Notes: generated by a model from the sequence alone, not told the origin. A stretch of DNA of 64,000 nt from Silurus meridionalis (GCF_014805685.1 NC_060899.1:11336954-11400953); one strand, 5' to 3'. Counted from the stretch's first letter, positions 1-13,844 are shown. Numbers and translations are program-made.

Positions 1-2402
1 GGCAAATGACATGATTTGATACGCCGGCGGGGGCAATTGGGCCAGCTAATGTTTCCGCACGATCATCCCTGAAAAAAAAAAAGAAGTCGAAAAGGCTATT
101 TCTTGGTGCGCTTTCTTTTCTTTTCTTTTCTTTTTTTCCGTTCCTCATTAAGTGCGACAATGGTGAGGTGATGGGGAAGACTTTATTGCGGCCGGACTAA
201 AACTCATTACTCCCGCCAGACATCCCGAGTATAAAAGAAATTACAAAACGACGTTTTTGTCCTCGTCTGCTCAGATAGCCGGCTTGGGAGATTGAGGTCG
301 GAGGATCAGCAGTCAGGAGAAGAAGTCGATTCCTCGAGCAAGAATGAGGCGAGGGTGAAAGGGGCCTAACAATGACACAAAACACTTTTTGTGCTCCCGT
401 TATGTGATTACTCGCAGGAATCCGGGGCGTTTTCCGAGTTGTGCGACAGCGCTCAGAACGACGTGCAGCGAAAGCACCTGTGCTGTGTGCAAGAGAAAAA
501 GCATCCAAGTTCTTAACAGCTGTTTGAGGAACTCCTTTTTTTCCCCTTTATACCCTCCCATCCTCAGTGAGAAAATAGAGAGGAACAAAGATTTGGTGTG
601 AAACTGGAGACATTCGATATTGCACTAGGCTAATAGTCTGCCCACCTCAGGAGGCCATATGGCTCCGGAGTTGTTCAAAACAATCAGTGTCGGGTCATGT
701 TTCCACCTCCAGATGGATCTCAGATGGAGTGGCTGTATCGGGACAAGTGCTGGGGGGCTAGGATCAAATTTCCGACTTCTGTCATATTTACCTCGGTGAT
801 AGGATCCTGTTCATACAAAACACAAAAGCTTTATTCGCTCTAAAATGTGTCACGGTTGCAAGAGGACAAGAGGAACACGTTGTACCCATTACCTAATCCC
901 CACGACGATTTTCTTCCATAACATAATCTGAATGTCATTTCGGCTATGAAACAAAAATGTCGCTTCCTGCTTAGACGAACCGTCTAATGGTTCCCACACT
1001 TAATCACTCTTTTGTTTTTTTCTTTCGGATGCGTAAAGCTCTAAACCAAACATTATTTGATTGTACAATCCACCATTTTGCCACAACACTTGACCTGTTT
1101 CTTCTATAAAAGGTCCCTTCTTTCCCTCGATGACCCGCCACACAATCCAGTGCTGAGAAACAGAGTTACTTGGGGGGAAAAAAAAAAACATAAACGCCAT
1201 TAATCTGAAAATGATCCGCAGTGTACCTGGTTTGCTTCCAATCAAGTGCTTAATGAGTCTCAATTAAGATTTATTATGCAAATTAACCCTCGCCTGCTAC
1301 TATCTACGGGTGCAGGAGCTATGACAATATTTTGCTAATGGTGCAATCTGTAACAATTAGACAGGAAAACTTTCAAATAAAGAAGAAGAAGGTACAAAGG
1401 TAAAGCCGGTATATTTATCATCGTCTTTCAGCATCCTGTGCTTTATTTTTTCAGTTTGAATCAATTGATTCTTTAATTTTGGACGTGTTGTGGATTTGAG
1501 CGTGTGTTTGTGGCTTATTATTTTTTATTTATCCGAGTAGATTTGAGAATATGATGCTCGATTGATGATATGAGAGCAAGATCACCTGTCATATTTCAAC
1601 CTGATATGATCATTTGATTAGGGTTTGGGCTTGACAAAGAGGCAAAGATGTTTAATTGCACCGAGTGAAATGGAATAAGACGAGCGCTCCAGCTCAATCT
1701 TTGCCCAGCAAGGGTTCCGACCACCTCGCTGGCTGCCGTCCAGACAGCTCTATAACCCCACCTCCCTCCACTCCATCCCACCCCAACCCAAGTGCTTTTT
1801 ACGTCTTCATTTAACATGGCCACTGATGGCTTCTCGACAGCTTTATTGCCGACATGTTTCAGGACGAGTTGTGCCACGCAATTACACAAGGACTAATTTG
1901 ATGAATCGACTCGGTATTCGGCAGTTCCGTCCGACCTCGTCCCCTTTCCACGCCGTCTGCAGGAAGTCACAGAGACCGCGGATCTGACGTTTTTACATCG
2001 CACGTTCACTTATAATGGCCGTCTGACCTTCTATGGAGCTTGAAAGTATTTAGATGCTCGTATGTACATGTTTAACACTAAGTTTGTTTCACCTTTTCGT
2101 GAACTAGGTAACATTTCCACAACCCCCCAAATGATATTTTCTCTGCGTACAAGTGCGGCCCAAATCGTGAAGAAATGTCAGCATACTCAATCCCTTATAC
2201 ACCTGAAATGTCAGTGTAGCTCACGTGTGTGTGATAAAGCTCATATAAATCAAAAGAAACACTTTTCTGTAGATGCTCGTTCAATTATTTTCAAGGATAC
2301 TGTACCTACAAAACCTGGTAGTTTTTTTTTTTTCCCACATTATTTTTACTAATATTATTATATATTTCACTGTAATAATTCTAAAGCTCCAAATAAAACG
2401 TC

Positions 2403-2404
<2 letters not shown>
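1..2404. other. No gene seen; unique intron or 5' flank
   Basis: Unique DNA with short poly-A and poly-T runs. No exon, RNA gene or mobile element could be supported apart from the octamer-containing island at 1200-1300. Confidence 0.6.
1200..1300. promoter_or_regulatory. Candidate regulatory island with octamer motif
   Basis: Unique sequence containing ATCAAGTGCTTAATGAG and CAATTAAG, and ATGCAAAT at 1276-1283 (POU octamer) followed by TAA. The density of homeodomain-type words is high and there is no repeat. Function is inferred only. Confidence 0.22.

Positions 2405-2463
<59 letters not shown>
2405..2463. repeat. GT dinucleotide array
   Basis: Pure GT repeat of about 59 bases. It could adopt Z-DNA. 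Open frames of alternating Cys-Val or Thr-His across it are artefacts. Confidence 0.97.
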
Positions 2464-2468
<5 letters not shown>

Positions 2469-3256
2469 CCTTGCCGGGCCGCAAGCGTCGCCTGCATGCG
2501 CCACGCCATTCTTCTGCAAATAACAGCTTAATTGAAACTCATTAAAAAGCAGTGACAGCTTAGGTGTCCTTGTAGGATATAGAATAATTCAGTTGTACTT
2601 ACAGGTTGATTAAGAGTGCCTGATGAACATATTAACGGTTTGACGGCTTTGTACACTAACAACAGCGAATTAACATGCAGAGCCCCGGTTATAGAAACAG
2701 TAGGCGTCGCACTGTATCGCAAAGGTCACGACTGGATTATAGAGCAGTATATTTTTTCTTTAGATTGTATTTAAAGTACGTTTACACTCAATTCACTGCT
2801 ATTCACAATTTCAGTTGATTTGAATATACAGAATGACATACGAACGAATTTCTGTCCAGTGTAGGCCAACAGAGTCTAATTAACCTTCTATTATATACAA
2901 TGTCATGTAAAGCACTTTTCCCTTAAACATTCTCGGGTTTTGTGCCAGGGTTGTTACACGGAGCCAGGAAAAGCAAGACGTTCAGCGTTCAGGTTGTCTG
3001 AGAGCCGCGGAAAGAAGTACACCAAGCGGTATAAGAAAAATATACATTTCAGTTCAAGGTGCTGGTGTCCATTGGTAGTTGATGTACACTATCTTGGTAT
3101 TTGAGTAAAAATACAAATCCCCTGTTTATATATGACTCCATTAAAATTTCTACTTTTGCATTTGAATTGACTTGAGAATCAATGGTAAAAGTATTGATTT
3201 ATGAGAACTATATATAAATCATTGACGCAAATCAGTGTACTATTCTCCTGCACATC
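2464..3256. other. No gene seen
   Basis: Unique A+T-leaning DNA between the GT array and the first Tc1-like remnant. No exon signals recognised. Confidence 0.6.
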
Positions 3257-3722
3257 ATATACTAGATGGGAAAAAGTAATGGAACACCTGACCTTTCTAG
3301 TCATATGAGGTTTTCCCCAAATTCTGGAGGCCCACAATTATATGATGTCTTTGGATGTGGTAGCATTATTTTCCCTTCACTTGAATTCATGAAGATATGC
3401 TTTACATGGATTGGAATGCAAGATCTTGAATGGTCTTCTATAGAGCTCTGTCCTTTTCTGTACTGAACACCTTTGGGATGAATTGGAATGCTGACTGTAC
3501 CCCAGGCCTCCTCACTTCACTTACATCATTACCTGATTTTACTTTAATTGTGACTGAATGATCACAAACCTCTACAAGCACACTATGTTATAGTGGAACA
3601 TCTTCTGAGAATAGTGGAGGTTATTCTAACAACCAGTTAGGACTAAAAGTGAAATGGGATGTTTAAAAAGTATATACCAAACTTATGGTTAGGTGTCCAT
3701 AAACATTTGTCCATAAAAGGTA
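3257..3722 (+). mobile_element. Tc1-like DNA-transposon deletion derivative
   Basis: The left end (TATACTAGATGGGAAAAAGT) resembles the terminal-repeat start seen at 58409. The body includes GAACACCTTTGGGATGAATT, which reads EHLWDEL, the conserved C-terminal part of Tc1-family transposases (NPIEHLWDEL). The right end (TTTGTCCATAAAAGGTA) mirrors the left in inverted orientation. The element is too short for a full transposase and is full of stops. Relatives occur at 4646, 6183, 15588, 44561, 48826 and 58409. Confidence 0.75.
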
Positions 3723-4645
3723 GCTTATTAAGGAGAAAGTTTTCTGTTGTTGCAGACATACAGTAAAGTGCTTGTGGATGTAGAGAGGTTCTCATTCAAC
3801 ACATTCTATGAACTGCATGTTTTTTTTTTATATAGTGGAGTATAAAGAAATGTGAGATATTACGCATTAAAAATGTAGTGATGTGAAAGTTTCCACAACA
3901 TGATTCAATAATTGAAATAATGATGTAGCTCTTCAAAGATGTCATTTTTTTATTAAATAAAATAACGTAAAAAATAAACTGTAGGCAATTCAGGAAGCTG
4001 TTTCAGGTTAAAACTAGGCAGATTGAATTCATTTTCAATCGCACCTGCAGGTAGTGATCCAATCTTTTTCTACTTATACAGAACTCTATATATAGCTAGG
4101 CTTGTAATCATTTTAGCACTTAAAATAGATCAGCGTTTTTTTTCCATCTAAATGTAATTTAAGTTTCATCTACAATACAGGACAGCCATGTTTCCATCCT
4201 GAGGAAAGCAACAGGGTTTCACTGATATGAACAAAATGCTAAAGATATTTAGGCAAAAACAGAGGGGGAAAACATACCAAAACGATTAAAGTAACACCTG
4301 GCTTGTTTTAAGCTTGAATTGTGTAGTGTCTTCGCTCCAGATTATATCCGGGTCAGCGGTTCGTGTTGCATCTTGTACGGAAATGTATCTGTTGTTTAAT
4401 GGAAAGATTAAATAAGGTGGCAAAGATCAACATCCACGTTTGTGCTTTGCATTTTCACAGTTATAAACTGTATTTGAACACAAAAAAACGCATTAACTAT
4501 AACAAGTTTGATTAATATTTCAATTATTACTTACATTCTATTATATTTGTCTTTGTCTATGTATGTTCTATAATTATTGTCAATTTTGAATATTAAACTG
4601 CAAATCACTAATATTGAATTGAGACAAGGAAAAGTTGTTAATCCA

Positions 4646-4965
4646 GATGTTTGTGCTTTTTGAACATCCCATTCCACGATCAGTTATAATAACCTCTATT
4701 CTTCTGGGGAAAAAGTTTCAGTAGATTTTGGAGGGAGCTTTTGGACATCTTTGCTCATTCAACCACTATTCAAGTTTGAGGAGGTCTCAGGTACACAGTG
4801 TTCATTAGAGTTCTATAGCAGGTCACTTAAGATCTTCCACCCCAGCCCATGTTAAGCATATATTTATGGAGCTCTCTTTGTGCACACATTTTACCTCATC
4901 CAAAGACATGTTACACAATTGTATGCCTCCAACTTTGTGGGAACAGTTTGGGGAAGAACCACATT
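4646..4965 (-). mobile_element. Tc1-like DNA-transposon remnant
   Basis: Reverse-strand relative of the element at 3257. It shares GAACATCCCATTCCA near one end, TAGATTTTGGAGG, GATCTTCCACCCCAGCCCA, and CACAATTGTATGCCTCCAACT near the other. Both outermost terminal repeats are missing or decayed. No coding capacity. Confidence 0.7.
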
Positions 4966-6182
4966 TGTCTGCTAGACAATGCATAACAATGTTTTTCGTA
5001 AAACAAAGTCTTAAAGACGAAGGTTAATAGCTCACGACAAACCATCAGTTTGTACAAATCAGATACATAGATTTGCTAGCCAGTGTACATGTGTACAACA
5101 GTTTCGTGTAATTAAATATTAAGACATTATCTAATCAATTTCTGATTTGTCGGAAAATTCACGACGTTGCCAGCTTAAATGATTATCACGTTTATTTGTT
5201 GTATTTTTTTAGTAACTACACAACACTTTTAATTTGTTCCTTACTAAAGATATCGCCACACAAACACATATTAACAGTGATGTGTGTACATTATACACAC
5301 CCACCTCATCAGTAACCGTAACATGATTTTTTGCAAAGCAGGTGGTGTGTCAATTTTCAAATATAGATTAAAATCAACAGTAGGTATCGTCAAAATATCA
5401 TATAATTGTAGCATTAAAAATTGCGAAAGACTGGGCTGAGTTTTGACTCATTAATTTTTTTACGAATGATTCGGACAATCTTATTTGTAGCAGATACGTT
5501 GTACGGCTTCTACCCCATGTTGCCATCAAAAAAACTGCTCAACAAATATCAGCAGGTCTTCTGAACAAACTCTGTGGGCTTCTCTACTCTCTAAGGACTC
5601 CGTGATAGACACGCCGGTGCGTGCAGATACCTCAGATTTGTTCCAGAACCCTCTAGAGAACAGCACGTTTGCAGTCGTAATAATCCAGGTACGAGAATAA
5701 ACAGTTTGGCACAGACGTTAATAATTTCATTGCATGCAATAGCAGGAAATGGGATATATTTACTGACTTGTCTGAGCAGAGTAAAATGTCTTACACATTG
5801 AGGTGCATTTGCATTCACGATCCTGAGCAGTCCTGGCTGAGTGTTTCTTCATCACGCATCATACAGCAGGGAAATCTCGGTGTTGTGTGGACTTATTGTG
5901 TCTGGACTGTTTCACTGTGAAGCACAAAGAAATGTCGTGGTACAGTCAGTTTGACTTTTCATGTGTGTTATCTATTTCCGGATGTGTAAGATACTCAACA
6001 TGAATTCATCTCTCTCAGATCGACCTATAAAACCATGCTCCACCTCTTTCAGTTTCAGTTCCTTGGCAGTTCTTGCTGAATTCGAATCACATTATACTCT
6101 ATATCATCTATTTAATTACTAGTTTCTGCTAATTCAACTATCGTTAACACATACTTACACATATGTATGTACACATAAGATT

Positions 6183-6476
6183 TGCACGTGCTTTTTGAAT
6201 GTCCTATTCCACATTTAGTCCCTATTTGCTGTTATAATAACCTCCATTGTTCTCAGAAGGTTTATGTTTTACTAGATTTTGGAGTGTAATTGTAAAGCTT
6301 TGTGCTCATTCAGCCACAAGGACATTAGTAACACCAGGTACTGATGTAGAGTAAGGAGACCTGGGGTGTAGTTCCAAGTTATCCCAAAGGTGTTCAATAG
6401 GAACGAGGTCAGAGCTCTATGGCAGGCCATTCAAGATCTTCAACTCCAACCCACAAACTTTTGTCCGTATAGTGTG
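6183..6476 (-). mobile_element. Tc1-like DNA-transposon remnant with internal deletion
   Basis: Reverse-strand copy of the same family. It carries CCCAAAGGTGTTCAATAGGA (antisense of the EHLWDEL block), GAGGTCAGAGCTCTATGGCA, and a terminal repeat end TTTTGTCCGTATAGTGTG. The middle third present in longer copies is missing, so the terminal repeat follows directly after the CAAGATCTTCAACTCCAACCC block. Confidence 0.72.
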
Positions 6477-8194
6477 CTTGAATGGAGTAAAATTATTTTG
6501 CATTCGGTATTCATGTAAAGCTTTTCTTTTATATATAAATCTTCTAAACTTGATATAAAAGACTGCCTCAGTATCAGAAACAGTTTCTTTGAACGTCTCA
6601 TTAGTACGTATTCGGTCGTCCATCTTGCCGTCATTTGTATACAATAGACCAAATAGTATTTTGATGAATAGGCTTAACTGATATTTTTATCTGGCTAATG
6701 GGAAATTGCCACAAATTGATGGCCCTTATAATGAGTATATGACTAATATTGTAATTTAGGATGTGGGCAAACGAGAAATTATGCAGAGTTACACTGAGCT
6801 GATAAAATGAGCTCACTAAAGATCTAAAACAATGTCATTTCTCCAATTAATTGGGTTTCTGGAAACCGTTCTCCAGCTTAGAAAAAAGATCCATTTAGCA
6901 ATCGGTTATTAGTTGGACAGATTTTCCAACAGCCAACTGAAAACGAACACGTTTCATACAGTCCACGGAGTGAATATTAAAAAGTCTACAATGTCTAGCA
7001 TGAAAGCTTTCAGGTGATTCTACATTGGAGATGCTGTGTATGCTATCGCAGCCAGGCTCGCAAAAGCTATAAATGCTACACCAAAAAAAAAACATCTATG
7101 TGATGAGAAAAACAGACGCTCTTGTTATTTATACAGTCAGTACACAACATACATACGCAATATTGGCAGTCTTCCAAACTCTAATTATCCCCATTTTGCT
7201 TAATATCAGCTTTAAAAAAAAAAATTATTAAAGTCGCTCTGTGAAACTTCACATGGCACAAAATCAAGACCTGCTTGCGAACCAAATCAAAATCCCCCAC
7301 ACATCTGGCCTCATCCCTCAATATCATCATTCCTCTGACATTTCAACGAGCACGTCTCTCTTCCCCACCACCACCATTTTGTAAATTTGAAAGGGGGAAT
7401 TTCCTCAAAGGAGGGATTTATGGCTCCGAGCTGGCTTCACATGATTGATAGCGCACAGTGGAGCCTTTGTACAGGATGATGCATGCCTCGATGTGGGCCA
7501 ACTGTATCTGTCTGAAACAAAACACGATGCCAGGCCTTTCAGTGCGCTCTCGATTTGACTCAGCCAGAGGAGGGTTCTTGTAACCTCTGTGTGGGTGGAC
7601 TTTGTGGATATGAAAGGGTAAAACAGTGTTGAGAAACTACACATTAGCGTGTAGTGCTCCAAAGCTAGCCAGGAAGTAGGTAGGGAATTCAACTTCAGCA
7701 TGACTCAGAGTGAAGTTTTTTTTTTTTTTTTAGCAATGAATTGAGTTTTTCCCAAAATAACACATTGTCCCTGCTTTGTGTAGTATCAATTTTGCCACTT
7801 ACAGAGTGGACAAGAGGTGACCTCTCATGAGTAGTCTTGAATCAAATAAAGATTCAGCTTCCAAACCATCAATCTGTGGTGACAGAACAGATTTTTTTTC
7901 CCTCCCCATTACTAACACATTCTGGAAAACAATTCTATATTTGGAAACCCATATTCCTGTTTATTCTCTAATTACACTGGAAAGAAAAAACTCAAAACAT
8001 CTGTGTAAACTGTAGAAAGTTCATTATGAAATCCAAACGTAGTTCAATAGTTCAGTATTTAAGTTCTGTGTTCTGGTTTGCTGTAGGTGATTCATTGCTG
8101 GATTACATTTTGCTTTAAGAAATTTGCTCATTTATTTCTTACATTTGAAAATTACATATAATTCTACTTGAATTAATTATTATATTATTATTAT

Positions 8195-8197
<3 letters not shown>

Positions 8198-8226
<29 letters not shown>

Positions 8227-8229
8227 CTA
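8198..8229. repeat. TAG trinucleotide array
   Basis: About ten TAG units within a very A+T-rich stretch (8155-8360) that also has ATT and AAT runs. Confidence 0.85.
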
Positions 8230-8559
8230 CTTAATAAAATGTATAAATATTATAATATTAAAACATTATAGTATAATTAAGTAAAATGCTGTAAATAATG
8301 TAAATAATGTACAATTCATTTGAATAAATAGCACCCATTATAATAATAATAAAAAAAACCTGTTAGTATAAAGATTATTGTATTATTGAATGCCATGGCT
8401 GAGCCAATTATGTAGTTTCCACCTTCGCATCCACTATTGCCCCAATCCACCCCCAGCTTTCCCTTTTCAACATCTAAATGTATGCCCAGCATCATCTTTT
8501 TTTTCCTGCCCTCACTCTCCACAAAACTCGCTCACACTCGTCTCTTGACCCCTCACTCA

Positions 8560-8870
8560 GTTGCCTTCACCAGCTGCTCCTAGCAGAGCTGGAATGGCCA
8601 CCATGGATGCCGGCTTGCTTGAGTGGAGCCATGTGTGCCTGTCCTGGGAAAGCTGAAGTGCTTTCTGGGATAAGCACTCTAATACCTGCCATTACGCACC
8701 CAGAGGGAGTCATTAGGGTTCGGCCGAATTCGTTGCAGATCACAGGCAAATGAATGCAGCCGCTCATCCGGTTCCGGACAACTCCCTTAAGAGTGGCAAT
8801 GAGACCATGTGAGTGCCCTGAGCGCAGGCCACTTCCTCCCAGCACCCTCTGATACAAACGGTAAAAAATG
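8560..8870. promoter_or_regulatory. Candidate conserved noncoding element
   Basis: G+C-balanced unique island between A+T-rich blocks, without simple repeats. Short open frames on both strands (8478-8753 and 8567-8890) lack codon structure I can recognise. Such islands near TSHZ genes are often conserved enhancers; here that is inference. Confidence 0.22.
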
Positions 8871-8989
8871 TGTGCTTCACAAAAAGGCACTAGTGTGTTA
8901 GTCTAGTGAGGATATATATTTCATCTGCTTACTAACGCTTTGTATTTATTTAAACACTTTGTGTTGATTTTTAGGTTAAAAATAGTCAG

Positions 8990-9345
8990 TATATTTGGCC
9001 ACTCTATCAGGAACACCCACTAGGGTCATGTGCTCCAGTTAATGTTCACATCAAACATTAAAATGGCGAAGAAAATGTGATCGCATTCTTGGGTGCCAGA
9101 GTAACTAGTATTTTGTAGACTGGCTTACACAGAATGGTACAAAAAGCTTTGTGATCCAGTGAGCTGTTCTTAGTATGAATCAGAGAGGATTAGAAGCGAT
9201 GGCCAAGAATGCTGGAGTAACCTCTCTTTAGAATTGTGGTTAGCAGAACGCACAACATGCTGAACTTTGTGGTAGATGAGCTACCAACCTCATCAGGTTC
9301 CACACCCCTGTCAAGGAAGAACCTTAAGCTTCAGAGGGCACCAGG
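8990..9345 (+). mobile_element. Second Tc1-like family, degraded 5' and transposase part
   Basis: Starts with the CCACTCTATCAGGAACACCC end typical of a widespread teleost Tc1-like family. It continues with a decayed transposase N-terminal region (CCAGTTAATGTTCACATCAA, GGTGCCAGAGTAACTAGTAT, AGAATGGTACAAAAAGC, TTGTGGTTAGCAGAACGCAC). Internal deletions and stops make it a fossil. The assignment rests on my memory of the family and should be confirmed against a repeat library. Confidence 0.6.
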
Positions 9346-10666
9346 TCGCAAAAACTGCTTAATTTCAAGGGATAACATAGTGAAAACCAACACTTGAACA
9401 GACTAGAACGTGTTTATAATCTGTACACCAAGAGTTATTGGCACCGTTTGAAACTGCAGCCCAATATCAATCGCTTTCAGCCTTTTGCAGCTCCATCAAG
9501 ATTAGCCGCAACACTAAAGCGAGCTTTATCGCAGATTTTTTTTTTATTCTCCCGCATCAGGGAAAACGCATGCAAATATCTGCATCGGCACAACGCTAGC
9601 ATGAGATGCCAGGGGAGGGAGAAGCGGCTGAGGCTTGTTCTAGTTTAGAGAGGGACTTCCTGGTGATCACTCTGATACACACAGCCATGTGCCAACCTGA
9701 TAGCAGATGGCCTGAGGATGATGCGAGCTTATTAGTACAGTTCAATGATGTTCTCTTTCTAAAATCCCCACCACCTTCCCCAATACCCCACTTGCCCCGA
9801 CATCTGGAATGCATGTTATGACACAGAAGATTGAATTTTTTTTTTTTTTTATTTGGATGCTTGCACGGCACATAATATTGAAACAATATTTATTATTAAA
9901 TATAAGGTTGAAAACAGGATAGGGGTTAGCAGTACTAGAAAAATAATCAATAATCCAAGTTCCTGGCACCACCCTGAAGTGCAATTATTTTGACACGTTT
10001 TTTCCGTTAAGAATTACATATAATTGCACCAAACCTCCTGTTCATTACTTCCTTATGTCATAACAGTAACTACTTCCATTTCTATTGATGCTATTTATAC
10101 AATTAAAATTGAATGTATTTAAAAAAAAAAATATACAGATTTGTTACGAAGCATTGGCACTGGAGACTCCTTCCTTATATGTAAAATACAACCAGAAAAT
10201 GTCCCTGTATGGGTGACCAGATGATTGTTTTCAAAAATCATTTTTTTCGATATGTTTAGATTATGTTCAGTATTCATGTATTTCCGGGTTGCAATCCCTT
10301 GTTACTATAGAAACCATAAGGTATTAGAATGAGGGTGTTAATAGAAAACGTGTGGTTTTGAATTAAAGACAGCATTGAAACCTGACTTTTTTTTGGCTGA
10401 AAATATAGTATAATACTATATTATTTTAGATCTAAAATAGTATTGTACTATGTTCTTGAGCATAATACGTACTCTATTATAGTATAATTACTATATATTA
10501 TATGTATATATAGTATAATAATATATTATACTAAACTATGCTGTTATACTATATTTACTATATTATATTATACTATATTATACTTACTAGATTGTTCTAT
10601 ATGCACTGTTTTATTACTGTATTATGCTGTAATATACTGTACATACTTTACACTATATTAGCAGGT

Positions 10667-10752
10667 GGTATATTAGTGGCTCAAGTATTGGACTTTGGAA
10701 CTGAAGTGTGAAAGTTCAAATCTGATTTGAATGATGATTTTTGATGGTAGTG
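10667..10752 (+). mobile_element. Possible degraded tRNA-type SINE head
   Basis: TTAGTGGCTCAAGTATTGGA, CTTTGGAACTGAAG and GTTCAAATCTGATTTG resemble the A-to-B-box part of the SINEs at 21681 and 49287, which have CACTGGACTTTGAATTAGAAG-like sequence at the same place. No tail is recognised. A decayed fragment at best. Confidence 0.4.
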
Positions 10753-11119
10753 TACTATACTATCTTTATATATAATATAACTTTTCCGTGCCCCCTCTAT
10801 TTCACCTGTGACTGGAAATTAATTCATCATATGACCACCAGTATCCACGTGTTTGATGGTCTGTTTTCAACCGGGGACATTGTTACAGTGTCACAGTTTT
10901 ATGTTCAGTCATAGTGTAAGATCGGGCAGTGAGCTCGCCATCGAACGTATCGTAGAAACATTGATTAAAACGCGTTTCTGTTTGCAGGCCGCTTCACATG
11001 CCACCATGTATAATTATTTTTCTACAACATCACACACCTGCTGTGTTTATTCTTAATGTATTGTGGACGTCTTTGCGTGTGTGTTTGTGTGCGTTGTATT
11101 TGACCCAGCTTTGCCCCAA

Positions 11120-11126
11120 ACACACA

Positions 11127-11163
<37 letters not shown>

Positions 11164-11188
11164 ACACACACACACACTCACACACACC
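11120..11188. repeat. CA dinucleotide array
   Basis: CA repeat with a few interruptions (AAA, CCC, CTC). Flanking sequence also has scattered GTGT and CACA runs. Confidence 0.92.
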
Positions 11189-11667
11189 ACCCAAATACAT
11201 GACTCATTGCTTCCTGTCTGCTCTGTTAACGCCAATCAATCACACAGATGTATGTGTGTGTGTCATCGCACACATGTGGCCTCCGCAAAAAGCACCTGCT
11301 TGATGCCCCTCTACTGAGGCGCTGTCACTTTGCCCGCTTTTGACTAATCTGCCTATTTTGACTGCTGCACTGTGTACTAAGGGTTCGTGCATGCATGTGC
11401 ATTCAAGCGTTCAGTCAAGTGTGAATGATGTTTTTTTGCAGATGTGTTTGTTGTCACAATTCGGGCACATTTTTAAGAAAAAGGTTTTTTTTATATTACC
11501 TTGTGCCTGTTTTTTTCATTTCTACAGATTGTGTGTGTGCAGCAGAATCACTTGTGTAGGCGTGCGGTTGTGTGGCACGTATTTAGTTTAAGTCATACGT
11601 ACATGCTCATCTACAGCGTGTGTGTTAGAAGTTAGAAGAATAGAGTTGCAGTGTGTGCAGAGTGCAT

Positions 11668-11713
11668 GCGTGTGTGTGTTTCTGTGTGTGTGTGTGTGTA
11701 TGTGTGTGTGTGT
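11668..11713. repeat. Imperfect GT array
   Basis: GT repeat interrupted by TTCT and AT. It lies about 500 bases from the CA array on the same strand. Confidence 0.85.
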
Positions 11714-13459
11714 GGTAGCAGTCACTGTCCAGACGCCTTCTTCAGGGAGCTCATCAGGTTTCTTGTTCCCTTCCCCTCGCGCCTCGGGCCATCCATATTC
11801 ATTTCCTGCACTGATTTAGTCAAGATGAAGAGAGAAGGCTGGCTTTTCTTCTCTTGCTCCTTTCCTTACGCCTGCCGTCCCCTTTTTTCGGCTATCTCAC
11901 ATGACAACATAGTAATTGTGTCGGATTAATGCGATAGTTCACTAGACCCACGTCAAACAAGAGCAGCCTTACGAGCTCTGAGCTTCCTGCTGCCACTCAG
12001 TGACTGTTACACCAACCGCATGTTTTGGATTTAAGACCTCATACATGCTTTAATAATACTGGTATATATTAATAATACTGGTATACTATATATATAATGA
12101 TCATGCCAGGGTTATATGCATTATGTAAACACAGCAATCAAAATTGATTAATAAACAAAACAGCAACAAAAAATTTCAATTAAAAAAAAAAACCTCCACA
12201 ATTTCAGAAAATCGCAAACTATAATGGCAATCAATTAGAACTATTAAATATTATATATATTAAGAAATATATATATATTTTTTATTTTTATTACATTTTT
12301 ATAAGAACCTTCTACCTTGAATCTTAAAAATCTTAAAAAACCCTCCACAAATTCAGAATATCAGAAGCAATTTTTATTTAATTATTTGTTTGCTTGTTTA
12401 TTTGTGCTGCTTTTTTGCTTTCTAAATCTCCTTTGCATTTCAGTTTGGAATCACAATAGCCCCCAAAAGCCACAAGTTGATCTTTATCCGTGCAACATCA
12501 ACCGTTTACCAGTGTCATATTTATACAATGCAAAGCTTTGCATTGACCTTTAGTCATACAGAACTGATGGCCTAGAAAAGAGTGAATCGAACACGTGCCT
12601 GCTATTTTATTCTTAAGGCGAATAAAAAGTAACACCACTTGTGCAGTCAGGAACTGCTTGCTGGCAATGGCAATTGTGGAAACACAGGCAATGTGCAGTG
12701 AACACAAAAAGTTGCTACTCATAGTTACCAACTGTGTCTAATGCAAGGGTGAAAAGTAATGAGGTGTTTATTAGTTCAAACAAAATTGTTTGCCTTTGCA
12801 TAAAAGTTAGCTTGTCTAAGAACATAATCAGAGTGACTGTCACAGTAGCATAATAATTGCAGTTTATTATTTTGACCGTGACACAACACCACAATTTGCT
12901 GTGTCTGCGATACCAGAGAAAAAGATCGTCAGATCGGATATACAGTCATTTACACTTTTAACACTTTGAGCTAAGTTAATATGAGTCGTGTATGTACTCC
13001 GGGCTTATTATCCTGCCGTGCCTTTTTCTGAAACAGTTTTGTCCCTGGGTTGTCTTTTGATGCGCACCGTTCTGAGTGTCTGTCATCTCGAACAAAGGGG
13101 AGCCATGGCGAGGCATTGTAGAGCCGGATGATATCGCTGCATTAGCCGAACCAAAGTGAATCAAACCCGTGATTAAAGTGGTGGGTGTATCTTTTTTTTT
13201 CTTTTTTTTCTTCGCTCTTCCACACGAGCAAAATTGACAGTAATAAAAAAAGAAGAAGAAGAAGTCAGATGTCTTAACTCTGTAATTACCAGAACGCTTT
13301 GATGACGCCGTGTACGGTTTTAGCGCGCGCTCTTTAAAGACGGTTGAGATTAGTTAAGCCTCTCCAGAAGCTTCCACAAAGAACTAGGGAAGTGTGCGGT
13401 GTATTAACTGTATATACACGTCGGCCTATTTTAGATGTGTTTCTTCTGTTGTTTCAAAG

Positions 13460-13460
<1 letters not shown>

Positions 13461-13510
<50 letters not shown>
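13461..13510. repeat. CA dinucleotide array
   Basis: Pure CA repeat of 50 bases followed by a CAGACAGAGAGA transition. Confidence 0.95.
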
Positions 13511-13513
<3 letters not shown>

Positions 13514-13807
13514 GCAGACAGAGAGATCGAGGAACCTCAGGCTTAGATCATGAGTGGTTGGAATGTGCAGCTGCCTACCGGCACAATAAAAAAAAAAAGG
13601 GTGTGTGGTTTTTGCAAACAGCCCACACTGATCATTATTCATGAAAGGCAAGTCATATGAAAGCTCAACCTTATTTCCCACACAAAGTGTTAGTATTAAT
13701 GAGTAGAACAAAATGCATTAGTCAGATACACAACATGCACATGACCCCCTCAAACATTGTGCAATTAGCTATAAAAATCATCCATTACCAAAATAGTGAT
13801 GATTTTT

Positions 13808-13844
13808 ATATATATATATATATATATGTGTGTGTATACTGTAT
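13808..13844. repeat. TA/TG array
   Basis: Short TA run turning into TGTGTGTA. Confidence 0.85.

Larger units (their letters stand above)
3723..8989. other. No gene seen; A+T-rich DNA with two Tc1-like remnants
   Basis: Outside the remnants at 4646 and 6183 and the TAG array there is A+T-rich unique DNA with many short homopolymers. The island at 8560-8870 is listed separately. No coding exon supported. Confidence 0.6.
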
